Source of the DNA: Teratosphaeria epicoccoides
Taxonomy: Eukaryota > Ascomycota > Dothideomycetes > Mycosphaerellales > Teratosphaeriaceae
Reading direction: 5' to 3'
Assembly (NCBI GenBank): GCA_021401465.1
Contig: JADDMT010000054.1
Location: 1 to 64,000, forward strand
DNA length: 64,000 nucleotides
Shown here in pieces: positions 22,882 to 34,300 of this stretch; position 1 is the first letter of the stretch; the number at the start of each line of letters is the position of its first letter. Under the pieces are notes generated by a model. The model saw only the letters and a program-made list of their open reading frames with translations. It was not told where the DNA came from and did not search any database. Made by a program: the position numbers and the translations under genes.

Positions 22882-22994
22882 ACGTGTCAGTAGGCAGTCA
22901 AATCGTGTCGAAGTTGTCAATAGAAGGTCACTCGAGTCAAAAGCAGTCACGCCGGTCAACAAGCAGTCCGTCACGCCAACTACGTCAAACGGTC
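22882..22994. repeat. Degenerate 20-nt tandem repeat, array 2
   Basis: Units with the same core as array 1: GTGTCAGTAGGCAGTCAAAT, AGTCAAAAGCAGTCACGCC, GGTCAACAAGCAGTCCGTC. Same orientation as array 1, about 520 bp further on, indicating a common origin. Confidence 0.6.
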
Positions 22995-23254
22995 GATTGA
23001 CTGACAATCTACTGCTGTAGTGGCACGACTCGCCGAGTCACAGAATTTCAATGCTAATTTGTATTTGGCCATGTCAGTAGCGCATCCGAAGCAGGTACAT
23101 GGTGAGAGATGAATGCTTCGCAAACCGTGATAATTCGCAGTCAACCCATGTTCCGTTCATGCCCCAAAATACAGCGCACCAACGCCTCGCTAAATATCAG
23201 ATCCCCACCTTGTTGCTCGAATGTTCCCTCTACCTTTCTCGAAGTCTGACCATA

Positions 23255-24225
23255 CTACTTCTTCATCTTCGAGAAATCCTTCAGCACACCAATAAGATGC
23301 GTATTCGTCTTTTTCCCATTCTTCCTCTCCACCCTCTTCCGCTCCTTCTTCTTCGCAACCTGCATGCTCACCTCTCTGACCGCACTCGTCGGGGTCAATC
23401 CCGCGCGCTCAAGTTCGGTCCTGATGTCCATCTCATTGGCCGGCAGCTTGATTTTCATCCAGCGTTCGAGGAAATCGACGTCGGCGCGCTTGACGGTCGG
23501 TGGGGTGGTAGAGGAATTGGGGATGTGGAAAGAAGGATTGTCGAGCCAAAGCGTACGAGCGGTGCTGTCTTTCTTGTTGCGAAGGACGAGAAGGTGGCCT
23601 TGGGATTCGAGGGCGTCGATTGTGGATGTGCAGTCGGGCCTGTATTGTCAATAGCTGTATACTATCAAGCTGGAGTCTGCACGTACCAGCCGTCCTTCAG
23701 CTCCTTGACAGCGATTCCTGCCGCGGTCTCCTGCTTGCTCAAGTATTCCCTCAGCTCCTCGCCGTTCGTCACAGGATGGATAGGGCGATAGCGAAACAGA
23801 TCCTTCGCTTTCGCCTTCTCTGACGGCGCAGAGCCCATCGCCACCGCCTTTTGACTCTCGGCTGAGGGAGCGTATGTGATGCGTGGGTGGTTCGTCAAGG
23901 CGCGGTGGAAGAGGTGTTTCTTCTGCTCCAGCTCGTTGGGGAGGGAGAGGTAGGAGATGATGGTGTCGAAGGACAGCGTCTCAGGACTGCGCTTTTTCGC
24001 GTACTCAATCGCGATCTGGACGCGGTCAAGAATGCCTTTGCCTGCACCGTGCTCCATTGGGAAGGCGACATCGTGCGTACGCTTTTCGGCCTGCGAGGGC
24101 GTCGGGGTAGAGGGCTTCGGGGTGGATATGCGGGCAGAAGCTGCCGGCCTCGACTGTGGGAGATTACGCCTGGCAGCTTCTGCGCGATCGCTGTGGAACT
24201 GGTTGAGCTGATTCTGGAGCGACAT
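23255..24225 (-). CDS. tfa2: Transcription initiation factor IIE, beta subunit
   Basis: Two exons, 24225-23687 and 23639-23255, with a 47-nt intron (GTACGT..TACAG), give 307 residues. TFIIE-beta, with TFIIE-alpha, recruits and regulates TFIIH at RNA polymerase II promoters in the nucleus. The start MSLQNQLNQFHSDRAEAARR fits the family. After a Ser/Pro/Thr-rich linker, the core winged-helix region begins near residue 75 (GILDRVQIAIEYAKKRSPET) and a second winged helix continues through ELREYLSKQETAAGIAVKEL. Exon 2 supplies the DNA-binding and C-terminal part (STIDALESQGHLLVLRNKKD) and ends in a very basic tail (AKKKERKRVERKNGKKTN). Length matches the family. It diverges from the mlp1 gene. Confidence 0.9.
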
Positions 24226-24610
24226 GGTTCTCGTAGCTCTGGCTGCTGGTTGGGCGGGGAGATACTGGTCAGCGGGTCTGAGGGCAGCCTGGATGCCGCA
24301 GTACGGCGCTCCAGGGCTGCGATAGCACGTGATTGCAGTGGATGGCCCGACTCGCACGAGATTGCACGTAGGTTGTCTGCGCAGTGCAGTGAATGGATGT
24401 AGTTTGTGAAAGAAAGTGTTCAGTTCGTCATTTGATGTGGTCCGAGCGTCTCGCGCTGTTGCCGCATGCGGACGCGTCTTCCGCCGTGCCTTCCTAAATA
24501 TTCAAACACTACAGATTGCTCAGGCATCTGTGACTGTTTGCAAGCCGGTGGCGAAAGTTCGGGGAAACATCGACAGCGATGGTGTAGACCACGACGTTCG
24601 TTCATCCACA
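24226..24610. promoter_or_regulatory. Bidirectional promoter, tfa2 / mlp1
   Basis: A 385-bp gap separates the two divergent start codons. The mlp1 frame is open across most of it, but the family-like N-terminus begins at the ATG at 24611. No specific factor site is claimed. Confidence 0.5.
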
Positions 24611-27600
24611 ATGCGCACGAGGGCGCGGGCTGCCGATCCACCGGCCATCGATGTGGCCTACATTGCAAGCACGTACGCCGTCGAGGAATCCGAGGTGCAA
24701 ACACTCCTGGACGCGCCAACTCAGGAACTGATCAAACACTTTCTCCATTCGCTGACTGAAAAAGGCCACGAGTATGACGACTTGAAAGCGGAGAAGCTGA
24801 GGGCGGATGTGGAGCTTGAGAATGCCGTGCGAACATCCGATACGAAAGTCAGGTCGCAGAAGTCACAGGTCGCCCGCCAAGCGAAAGAGATTGAGGAGCT
24901 GCGGACTAAGCTGGACGAGGCGACAAGCGCACGTGAGGCTCTGGCATCAGAGCTTGAGCGCTTGCGGTCTTCGGCGAATGCATCGACCGCAGAGACTCAG
25001 GCGTTGAGACAAAGGATCGAGACGCTGGAGGCGTCCAGCAGAGACGCGCTCGCGCTCGTGGAGAGTAAGTCAGCGGAGAGGGATCGGCTTGCGACCGAGC
25101 TGTCAGAGCAACATGGGAAGCTTCTTGCCCTTCGCCGCGAGATCAGCCAATTGGAGGAGCGCAACCAGAGCTTGGAGAATGCAGCCGCGTCACAAAAGTT
25201 CAAGGAGCAAAGTCTGCAGCAGGAGATCGAGTTGCTGAAGAAGAACAATGAATGGCACAGCAACGAGCTGGAGACTCGGTCACAAGAGCATTCCAAGTTC
25301 CGGAAGGAGCGCAACGCCCGCATAGCAAGCCTGCAGCGCGAGCTCGAGGACAGCAATGCCACTGTGGAGACTTTGAGAAAGAGCGAGCAGAACCTGCGGC
25401 AGCGATTGGAAGACCTACAAGCCAAGGCCGATGAAGCTTTTGCGCGAATTGCTTCTTTGCAGGAAGACGCTGGTCGTAAGGAGCAAGCATTCAAGACCGA
25501 GCTCAACTCGAGTAAGCGCCTGGCCGAGCTGCAGAAGCAGAACGCAGAGACGCACCGGAAACGCTTGGAGCAGCTGCAGCAAGAGGTGACACAACTCCAA
25601 GATGATGCTGCCGATGAGATCGGTCGCCTGCAGGCCGAAATCGAGACCGAGCGTGGTGACAAGGAGACGGCGGAGCGCAAGGTCGCCGAGCTGGAATTGG
25701 AGGTGGAGCGCCTGGAGCAACAGCGAGCGTCAAGGCCGAGCACGCCTGTCATGAGGAACGGTGGAGTCGACCCAATGACTCCTGCACGATTTGGTTCCCG
25801 CGCAGGATCGCCCTCCGCCATGCCTGGAAGTATGAGGAAGATGGTCGGTGGCCTCAGCTTCACGCAGCTGTACACGCAATACACCGAATGCCAGCAGCAA
25901 CTGGCGGCGGAGCAAGTACGCACTAATAAGCTCTCGACTGCCATGGACGAGCTCGTCACTCAGCTCGAGAACCAAGCGCCAGAGGTTGTTGAGATCAAGG
26001 AGGCGCATGACAAGCTCGAGCAGCAAGTCTTGGAGTACTCAACTATGCTGGACGATGCCAACACGGTGCGCGACAATGCTGTGAAGGAGGCTCGTCACTG
26101 GCAGAATGAGGCCGCGGCTGCTGCACGCGAGGGCAACATCCTGCGGCAGCAGCTTCGAGACTTGTCGGCTCAGATTAAAATGCTCCTGGTCGAGCAGCAG
26201 AGCCGGGAACGAGGCCTGGACGAAATGTCCGCTGCTGAGCGCATCGAGCTGGAGCGCGCTGCCATAGGCGAAATGGGTCTGGAGCAGATGACTGACACTG
26301 GCCGCTTCATTGCGGAGCGTCTTGTCATTTTCCGTGACGTTGCAGAATTGCAAGAGAAGAACCAGCAGATGCTCAAATTGATCGAGACGATGGGTGAGAA
26401 GCTGGAAGGCGACGAAGCTCAGGAGAAGGAGCGTCAGACTGAAGCGTACCGCAACGAGAATGAGGACTTGAAGCAGCAGGTCTCGCGTCTCAAGGATGAG
26501 CTGCAGGCCACTGTTACACAAATCGACAGCTACATGAAGGAGCGCGATATGTTCCGGCGCATGCTGCAACACCGGGGCCAGATATTGCCAGGCGAAGAGG
26601 GCATTTCTCGGCAGAGCATGGGCCCACCGGCCACACCACAGCGCAACGGTCAGAGTCTGCTGGAAGCCCAGACGCCACGCACGCGAGACAATGAAGACTT
26701 GAGCAGGCTGATCAAGCAGCAACAAGAAATGATGGATCAGTTCCGGACTGAGAACGCCACCGACCGTCGCATGCTGCAGGATCAGATTGACTCTGTCACT
26801 CGAGAAAAGTCTGACCTCCAGACTCAGGTCAACAAGCTTCAGTCGCAACTGTCCCTCTCGCGGGAACGCTATGAGATGCTGCAGTCCAACCTCGACAACG
26901 CCCGCAGTGAGAACCAGCTCCTCGGTAACCGGAGTCGTGAGCTAGCCGAGCAGGCTGCCAAGCAAGACCTGCGCACCCAGCAGGTGGCCGAAGAGCTGGT
27001 GGAGACTCGGTCTATGACTGAGTCTCTACGCCACGAAAACGCCAATGCCAAGGCAGAGAAGGAGCTCTGGAAGCGAATTGAGGCACGCTTGACTGAGGAC
27101 AACAAGAACCTCATGGACGAGCGCAGCCGTCTAAATAAGCTGGTGACTGACCTTCAAAACCTGCAGAATGAGCGCGAGCTTGCAGATGGTGAGTCCCGAA
27201 GGAGATTGCAGAGCAAAGCGGAAGCATTAGAGAGCGAATTGGCCGACGCGAAGAAGAAGCTCGAGCGTGAGATCGAAGACAGCAGAAAAGCATCCGTGCG
27301 ACGAGAGTACGAAGAAGCGCAGAGTCGGACACGCATAGACGATCTGGTCAAGTCCCTTGGCAATGTGCGCGAGGAGCTCGTAGTGGCGAGGACGACTCGC
27401 GATCAACTCCAGGCCAGAGTCGAAGAAATGAAGATTGAGCTTCGGTCCGCCGAGGAGAAGGTGACCGCGCTCCAGCCACGCCCTACACCGCGGGCAGTGC
27501 CTGCTGAGCAGAATGGCGAGCAGACGAACGGTGAGAATGGCGATCTGCCCGCTGAGCAACGATTGGCAGTCGAGGTGTCAGAGCTACGCCGTGACTTGGA

Positions 27601-30600
27601 GTTGGCGCGCAATGACTTAGAGGCAGCCCGGCAGCAGATCGAGCAATACAAATCAATTGCTCAAACCACTGAGGAAGAGCTCGCCTCCATGAATGAAACT
27701 TCCGAACAATATAAGGAGGAGACTGATCGTCTAATCGCTGAAAAGGACGCGCGTGCCAAGGAGCTCGAACACAAGATCGAAGACATCAACGCCGAGCTCA
27801 CGAACAGCAACAATGAGCTCTCGGAACTGCGATCCAAACAGGAGGATATCAATCACGCGCTCGCGGATCAGAAGGCCGGCTTCGATTCTGAGCTTGCAAG
27901 GTTCAAAGATGATGCTGAGAGGTACGCTGAGGAGAAGAAAATGTTCCAAGCAGACCTCAGGGCGCAGGCAGAGATCGCACAACAAGCACAGCAGTCCTAT
28001 GAGGATGAGCTAGTCAAACACGCCGAAGCTGCCAAATCGCTCCAAGGGGTTCGCAAAGAATACCATGAACTTCGTAGTGAGGTCACCGGCATCCGAGCTG
28101 ATGCGGATGCAGCTAAGGCGAGCCTCGAAAGCGGCGAGGAAAGCTGGGCGGAGCAGAAGGATAGGTTCGAGAGCGAGATGGAAGAGCTTAAGCGCAAGCG
28201 GGACGATGTCGACAAGCAAAACAAGTTGCTGCATCAGCAGATGGAGTCATTTTCTGCCGAGCTGGCTGCTCTCAGGTCAGGTCGCACGTTTTCGACCAGT
28301 AATGAAGGCCAGCCGGTTGATGGTATGCTGGCCCGCGACACCGGCGCGTCGCAAGAAATCATCAACTACTTGCGTCAAGAGAAGGCGATTGTGGAAGCTC
28401 AATGGGATCTGGCGCTTTCCGAGTCGAGGCGATTGCAATCTCAGCTTGATTACTCCAATTCGCAGCTCGAAGAAGTACAGTCTAAACTTGCAGAGGAACG
28501 CCGCAAAGCTGTGAACGCCGAGGCTTCAGAGGGCTCTACCACTAGGCTGAAGCAGACCATTGAAGAGCTCAATACCTTCCGCGAAAGCAACGCTACCTTG
28601 CGCAACGAGGCGAGGCAAGCCCGCGAGAAGCTGGAGGAGAAAAATCGTGAGCTCGAGCGGATGCTTGCGGAAATTGATCCATTCAAGTCCCGCGTTGGGG
28701 AGCTTGAGGGCGAGCTGGAAGGCAAGGACAGTGAGCTCAAGCTTCTACAGGACGACCGCGATCATTGGCGCGAGCGGACGCAGAACATCATCAGCAAGTA
28801 CGATCGGGTCGACCCCGCTGAGTTGGAGAGCCTCAAGTCGCAGCTCGGGTCTCTGCAGGCTGGGAAGGAGCGTCTCGAGACCGAGCTAGCTGAGGCGAGT
28901 GCCATCCACACGTCTAAGATCGAGGAAGCTGTGAATGAGGCAACCAAGACGATGAGCGTCAGGATCGAGAACTTCAGGGACCAAGCCAAGAAGCGTGACA
29001 CGTGGCGGAAGGAGCAGGTGGAGAAAGCGGAAGCGGATCTGGCTGCCGAGCGTGAAAAGCTCCAGCAAGTCAGTGCTGAACTCGAAGCCACAAAGCGAGA
29101 AGTGGAGAGCAAGAGTTTGCAGCTTGAGAACGTACTTGCCAAGAAAGCCCAGAAGGAAGATGGCGAGGAGGGCGAAGTGTATGAGGATGGCGAGGGCGAG
29201 GATCACGCTGCGCTCCATGCGAAGATCGCCCAAGCAGAGGCCGCTGCTGCGGAGCATGCTGCGAAGGCGGGGGAGCTCAACGGGCAATTGACTACGGTCC
29301 GAGAGCGTGTTACAGAACTTGAGAGCCAGGTCAGCGAGCTCAAGCAGCAATCAGCATCTGCTCGGGAGCAGACTGGACCTGAGAGTCAGGCGCAACAGGT
29401 ACCGTCTGCCGATACCGATACTGTTGAGAGGATGCGTCAAGAATTATTTGATGCGCAACGAGAAGTCGACAGCCTGCGCTCCCAGCTAACCCAGGCTGCT
29501 GACGCGCAGGACGAGACCATGTCCGAAGTCGAGCCCGGTGAAGATGTTTCAGAGAGGAAGTCCGTCGCTCAACAGATCAAGGAAGCTGAAGGTAGGCTGC
29601 GAGCGGAAATGGAGGCTCAGCACCAGCTTGCTTTGCAGCAAAAAGACGAGGAGAGGGAGAGGAAGGTTGAGCAAATGAGACAAAATCTGAGGCGGCAACT
29701 GCAGGAATCGAAGGCGACTTGGGTGCAGGAAGCACGTGATGAGTTGATCGCGCAGCATTCAGCAGAGATTCAGAAGCTGAAGGAGGAACACGAGGCCGCT
29801 GTTGCTCAGATGAAGCAGGCGCACCAGGCCGAGCTCGAGCGACTGTCCAGAGATGGTGATGCAGCCGTTGCCAGGACCGGGATCGATACTTCAACCACCA
29901 CCAAAACGGAAGAATCATTTGCTGGAGATTCCAAGGTTCCGGAGTTGAGCGATCAGCAGCTCACCGAACTTCTCAAAACCAATATGAGAGCCAAGAGTAT
30001 CGTTCGTGCTAACATCACGAAGCAAGTTGTTGTCGAGACAGAGAAGCTGTCGAAGGCCATTGCTCAAAAGGATGAGGAGATTGAGAATTTGAAGGCTGCA
30101 CAAGCTGCGGAGGCTGCGACGCCAGCTGCGAATGACCCAGCAACCGACTCCCGGATTGTGGAGCTCACGACCCGCATCGCGGAGCTGGAGAAGGAGCGAG
30201 ATGAGCTGAAGGCAGAGGCCGAGAAGGCGCATAAGGAGAAGGAAAATGCGATAAAGCAGATCGAGCTCAAGACGAAGCTGCAAAATCAGGCAAGAGAGCT
30301 TGCGCAGGCGAAGGTCACGGCAATGGACAAGGCAGCCCAGGAGACGCCGCAGAAGCCGATCAAGGATGTTTGGGACGTGATCAAAACCTTGAAGCTCGCT
30401 CCTAAGGTCGCCCCAGCCGCCCCCGCTGGTGGTACAAAGCCGCTACCCAACGGACCAGTAAGTCCGACGGTCTCTAAATCGCCTGCTACTGCTCAGGCAT
30501 CTGCAGCGGGTCAATTGAGTAACGAGGAGAAGATGAAGCAGAGGGCCGAGCGTTTTGGCATCGCGAACGCGAGCACCAACTCGTCAGCAGCTCCAGTGAC

Positions 30601-31147
30601 TACCGAGGCCACTGCGCCGTCGTTCGGGCAACCGAGCACAGCTCCTTCAGCTACACCAGGTACTTTCGGCAAGCCGAGTGCAGCTCCTGGCTCATTTGGC
30701 CAGCCCAGTCTCGCGCAGCCAGCCAGAAGACCAAGTGGGCCACCGGCAACAGCTACACCCGGCTTCACTGCCCCCAATCCCACTGCTCCGGCTTTCAGTC
30801 CAGGTGCCTCTACAGGTTCTAACCTACCAGTCGCCAACAGCGGCGCTACCCGCAGCGTCTCCAACCCATCCGGTATTCCAGCACCAGGCGGCGCAGGCAG
30901 AGGTTCCGGCCTCCCACGTGGCGGTGCGGCAGGTCGCGGTGGCGGCGGTATCACCTTCCAAGGCGCCGCCAACCGCGGTGGTGCTGCGCAGACGGGAATC
31001 CAGCAGCCTAGAGCGGGCGGTCAGGTGGGCAGGGGTGGAAGGGGTGGGATGCAAGGGCCTCGTGGTGGAGCGGCGGGAATGAAGAGGTCGAACGAGGGTG
31101 GGCAGGGTGGTGGGGATGAGAAGAGGCCGAAAAATGGGGGTGCTTAG
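24611..31147 (+). CDS. mlp1: Nuclear-pore basket protein Mlp1/Tpr
   Basis: Single exon, 2178 residues. Tpr/Mlp1 forms the filaments of the nuclear basket and acts in mRNA quality control and export. The start at 24611 (MRTRARAADPPAIDVAYIAS) is followed by a Tpr-like N-terminus (EVQTLLDAPTQELIKHFL); an upstream in-frame extension to 24416 lacks such character. Residues from about 60 to 1900 are nearly continuous coiled coil with heptad Leu and alternating Glu/Lys/Arg. The conserved MLP1/TPR segment includes GGLSFTQLYTQYTECQQQLA near residue 415, and ERDMFRRMLQHRGQILPGEE near 645. The C-terminal 250 residues are unstructured, with FG-like motifs (SFGQPS, TFGKPS) and an RG-rich tail containing RGGRGG, ending in a basic KR cluster. 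Length agrees with filamentous-fungal Tpr. Confidence 0.93.
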   Translation: MRTRARAADPPAIDVAYIASTYAVEESEVQTLLDAPTQELIKHFLHSLTEKGHEYDDLKAEKLRADVELENAVRTSDTKVRSQKSQVARQAKEIEELRTKLDEATSAREALASELERLRSSANASTAETQALRQRIETLEASSRDALALVESKSAERDRLATELSEQHGKLLALRREISQLEERNQSLENAAASQKFKEQSLQQEIELLKKNNEWHSNELETRSQEHSKFRKERNARIASLQRELEDSNATVETLRKSEQNLRQRLEDLQAKADEAFARIASLQEDAGRKEQAFKTELNSSKRLAELQKQNAETHRKRLEQLQQEVTQLQDDAADEIGRLQAEIETERGDKETAERKVAELELEVERLEQQRASRPSTPVMRNGGVDPMTPARFGSRAGSPSAMPGSMRKMVGGLSFTQLYTQYTECQQQLAAEQVRTNKLSTAMDELVTQLENQAPEVVEIKEAHDKLEQQVLEYSTMLDDANTVRDNAVKEARHWQNEAAAAAREGNILRQQLRDLSAQIKMLLVEQQSRERGLDEMSAAERIELERAAIGEMGLEQMTDTGRFIAERLVIFRDVAELQEKNQQMLKLIETMGEKLEGDEAQEKERQTEAYRNENEDLKQQVSRLKDELQATVTQIDSYMKERDMFRRMLQHRGQILPGEEGISRQSMGPPATPQRNGQSLLEAQTPRTRDNEDLSRLIKQQQEMMDQFRTENATDRRMLQDQIDSVTREKSDLQTQVNKLQSQLSLSRERYEMLQSNLDNARSENQLLGNRSRELAEQAAKQDLRTQQVAEELVETRSMTESLRHENANAKAEKELWKRIEARLTEDNKNLMDERSRLNKLVTDLQNLQNERELADGESRRRLQSKAEALESELADAKKKLEREIEDSRKASVRREYEEAQSRTRIDDLVKSLGNVREELVVARTTRDQLQARVEEMKIELRSAEEKVTALQPRPTPRAVPAEQNGEQTNGENGDLPAEQRLAVEVSELRRDLELARNDLEAARQQIEQYKSIAQTTEEELASMNETSEQYKEETDRLIAEKDARAKELEHKIEDINAELTNSNNELSELRSKQEDINHALADQKAGFDSELARFKDDAERYAEEKKMFQADLRAQAEIAQQAQQSYEDELVKHAEAAKSLQGVRKEYHELRSEVTGIRADADAAKASLESGEESWAEQKDRFESEMEELKRKRDDVDKQNKLLHQQMESFSAELAALRSGRTFSTSNEGQPVDGMLARDTGASQEIINYLRQEKAIVEAQWDLALSESRRLQSQLDYSNSQLEEVQSKLAEERRKAVNAEASEGSTTRLKQTIEELNTFRESNATLRNEARQAREKLEEKNRELERMLAEIDPFKSRVGELEGELEGKDSELKLLQDDRDHWRERTQNIISKYDRVDPAELESLKSQLGSLQAGKERLETELAEASAIHTSKIEEAVNEATKTMSVRIENFRDQAKKRDTWRKEQVEKAEADLAAEREKLQQVSAELEATKREVESKSLQLENVLAKKAQKEDGEEGEVYEDGEGEDHAALHAKIAQAEAAAAEHAAKAGELNGQLTTVRERVTELESQVSELKQQSASAREQTGPESQAQQVPSADTDTVERMRQELFDAQREVDSLRSQLTQAADAQDETMSEVEPGEDVSERKSVAQQIKEAEGRLRAEMEAQHQLALQQKDEERERKVEQMRQNLRRQLQESKATWVQEARDELIAQHSAEIQKLKEEHEAAVAQMKQAHQAELERLSRDGDAAVARTGIDTSTTTKTEESFAGDSKVPELSDQQLTELLKTNMRAKSIVRANITKQVVVETEKLSKAIAQKDEEIENLKAAQAAEAATPAANDPATDSRIVELTTRIAELEKERDELKAEAEKAHKEKENAIKQIELKTKLQNQARELAQAKVTAMDKAAQETPQKPIKDVWDVIKTLKLAPKVAPAAPAGGTKPLPNGPVSPTVSKSPATAQASAAGQLSNEEKMKQRAERFGIANASTNSSAAPVTTEATAPSFGQPSTAPSATPGTFGKPSAAPGSFGQPSLAQPARRPSGPPATATPGFTAPNPTAPAFSPGASTGSNLPVANSGATRSVSNPSGIPAPGGAGRGSGLPRGGAAGRGGGGITFQGAANRGGAAQTGIQQPRAGGQVGRGGRGGMQGPRGGAAGMKRSNEGGQGGGDEKRPKNGGA

Positions 31148-31378
31148 AGGGGCGGCCGGCGTCGAGAGTACGGGAGTGATGGGAACCTGCGTTGAGAATC
31201 GACGGCATTGAGATGGAGTATGTTTTGTTATGGGCATGGCATGGGCAATATGCTAGCGAGGTGTTTCTCAGTATTCTTTCATGCTGGCATAGCAATACGG
31301 AAGCGACCGCCACCATCGTGTACTACGTTCGTCAGAAAAGCGACTCATTTTTGCCCTCACCCTTCGACAACATTAATC

Positions 31379-34300
31379 TCACCCCACATAACTGAAATGC
31401 TCCTCCCCGAACTCCGCCTTGAACCACTTCTCCAAATCATCGGAGTCAGGCTTCTGCCCCTGCTCCTGCTGCTGCTGCTGCTGCATCTGAGCCAAGCGAT
31501 TGTCATCAGTGCCCGTCTGCTTAATGCTCTGGAAACTTTGCTCGAAATCCTCGCGCAGCGGCGCCAAAGCAGTACGGGACACCTCTGCATGATTAGACCA
31601 GTGCCGCGGCGTCTGGGGGCTTGCAGTCTGATGAATGACTCTGTGAAGGGAGTGCGAGCTCGATGCTGGATGGTCGAAATATTGGCTCGTACTGGGAGCG
31701 TCACAGACGAATGCGGCATCTTCATGGGCAAGGATTGGTATGGCGTTGTCGTAGTAGGGGTCTGGTCTCTTTTCCAAGGGCGTGGAGTCGGTAAGGAATA
31801 GCTTCTCGGACCTTTTGGGCCCCTGTTGCTGGAGTGCGTTATTGCTGCCATCCTGCTTTTCCTTGCCCGCCGCTGAATTGGTGGGAGGCATAGCATTGTT
31901 AGGACCGTCGTCGTATTCCACTATCCACGGCTCGTCATGCTGGCCTGTGTACGAGGATAGATCAACAAGACCAAATCCATCGCCTTCGCTTTTTGGCCGA
32001 GATGGTTGCAGCTCGGCAGCAGAGTCGTCAAAGCCTGCATCTAGCATGTCTGAGTCGCCATTCCCGTAGCTCTGCTCGCGAGGCAGACCCATTTGAGCAG
32101 ACGCCTGCTGCGCGCCCTTCAGCTCACTGACACTTGGCAAGTCTTCTGCGTCCCAGCTCTCGTCCAGACCGTAGTCGCTGATGTCTTCCTCCTCTGTTTT
32201 TGGCAGAAAGCTGAGTCCAATCGACTTCTTGCAGAACTTCGCAGAGGTCGTGCTTGATGCGATAGTCGGCACATGAGCTGTATTGGTCTTGACGCTGCTA
32301 TGGAGACTCTCAAGCTTGCGGACCTCTTCTGGCTTCGCAACGGAATGCTGAGGAGCAGGAGGCTCCTTGTTGACCGAAGGCCCAGCCGATTTGGTGCTTG
32401 TGCTTGCCTTCTTTGGGGCCATAGTAAGCTGTGTCTGCTTCGGGTCCGACTTTGGCTCCATCGCCGGCTGCTTCGCGGCCTTCAACTTGGGTGGCTTAGG
32501 CTTCTTGTCTAAACCTTCGCGGCAGCAAAAATGCTTGCATGTAGTCTTATCGCCGCAGGTGTGCTTGCAAGCCCAATTGCCGTTGGGAAGCTGGCGCGGC
32601 TCCCAGGTTCCGGTCGAGGCTGCAGCTGAGTCGGCGGTCTTTTGCTTCTTCCCAGGCTGTGCAGTTCCAGCGTCGTCGAAGTCATCAATGTCCACAAAGC
32701 CGCCAGCTTCAGCAGCGGCGAGATCAGCGTCGTCCAAGCCTGCGTCGCCGAATTCATCCTGCTCTGTCTGCCGAGATCTGCTTGCCGAAGCCCGGCGCTT
32801 CGAAATGTTAGGTGCATTGGCTTGGCGATACAGTTTCATCTGCTCTGCCGTCTTTGGGGGCGGAAACGCAGAGGCTGGGATGTCTGGCTGCAGGACTGCG
32901 TGACGAGCTGTTCCGGCGATCTCATCGCACATGACATATGCGTGGATTGACTCAAGTGCGGAGGTGAGCTTGGCGATAAAGAGCACATCTTGCCCCTTGT
33001 GCAACCTCTTCGCGCTGGTGCGAGCAAAATGTAACTTGCGGCCATCTGAGATCTCCGCAAGAAGACAGACGTAGACTGAACTTTTTTGGAACGTTTCCGG
33101 CACCCTCTCGTTCAAGAACCCAATCTCAGCTTTGACCTTGACGGTGACGTGCTCCCCTTTGATGATCTTAGGCTGGCCCACTGCTTTGAGTGATACTCTC
33201 AACTTCGGGAAGGCGCGTGCTTTCTCTTGCAGCTGGGTGCCATACGGAGGATTGTGACTGCATACCATTTCCAGGCGCCGAGCGTCAGTCATCTCAATGT
33301 CTTCGATAGACGTGATGCCTGCGTGAACAAGCTTGCGGACATGAACTGGACCAACTCCTTCCAGCTGTCTGATGTGCAGCGGCGAGTCATCCCAGACTTG
33401 AGCACCAAGACTGCGAGCTAGCATGAGTGCATTTCTTGCTGCAGTAGCATCGTCCAGATAGAGCTGACAGTCAACGATGCAGCGCACGAGACGATGCGCA
33501 TGCTGAAAGATGATGGATTTTGCTGTAAGGTAATCGTTCCGTTGATTATAGTCATCAGTCGGCAGATCGATGGCACCAAGCACCGACTGGATTACCAAAG
33601 ACACTTTGTGAGCTGGTGGATCTAGGTTGACCTTTATCGGAAACTTGATGGAGTTGTTTCTATTGAGATCTTTGTATGTCGGCTTCTCACCTGCGCGGAA
33701 CCTGATCTCGCTGAACTCGCGGGCTTGAGCAATGGCAGACAAAATTTCCGATACCTTTGCTTGTTGAGGAAGGGCCAAGAAGATCTTCATGGTATCAAAT
33801 TGAAGATAGTAGCGCGCCATAGCGTCACCGAACTCAGTGCACTGCAGCCTCGGTCCTTTCCTCACAAGATCGTGCTCTTCGAGCATGGCAATGGCCTTGG
33901 AACAGATGTGCTGGAGACGCTGGTCCAGATTGCGGCCGGGAACGTCGCCATCGAGCTTGTAGTGCTCCGGGTTCTCCTTGAGGCGGACATAGAGAAATGT
34001 GCCAGAGAGCCACGTCTTGGCTGTTGAAGTGCTGGTGATTGTGCCGAGTCCAATTTCAGCGTTGAGATGATCGATTAGGTTGCGGTGTAGACAACTCTCG
34101 AGCGTTTCATGACCACTGATCATCTTCTCGTAATGCTCAACTCTTGTCGTGCGTGTCATGATGACTGCGACAGCGCTGTCATCGAATTGTGGCCTCCCGG
34201 CGCGGCCCAGCATCTGCATGACCTCCAGGTCAGAGTACTCTTTGAGGCTTCTTGGTCCAGATGATGAGGCGTAAGTCACGGTGCCCTTGATGATCACCAT

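Larger units (their letters stand above)
18971..23254. other. 4.3-kb gene-free stretch
   Basis: No ORF here has a start, splice pattern, signal peptide or motif I can support on either strand. It contains the promoter of the Zn2Cys6 gene at its left end and the decayed 20-nt tandem repeats listed separately. The sequence looks like old, mutated noncoding or transposon-derived DNA, but I recognise no element. Confidence 0.5.

Noticed and set aside
24997..25959. 320-codon minus-strand ORF, Ser/Cys/Leu-rich
   Set aside because: Antisense shadow of the mlp1 coiled-coil region.
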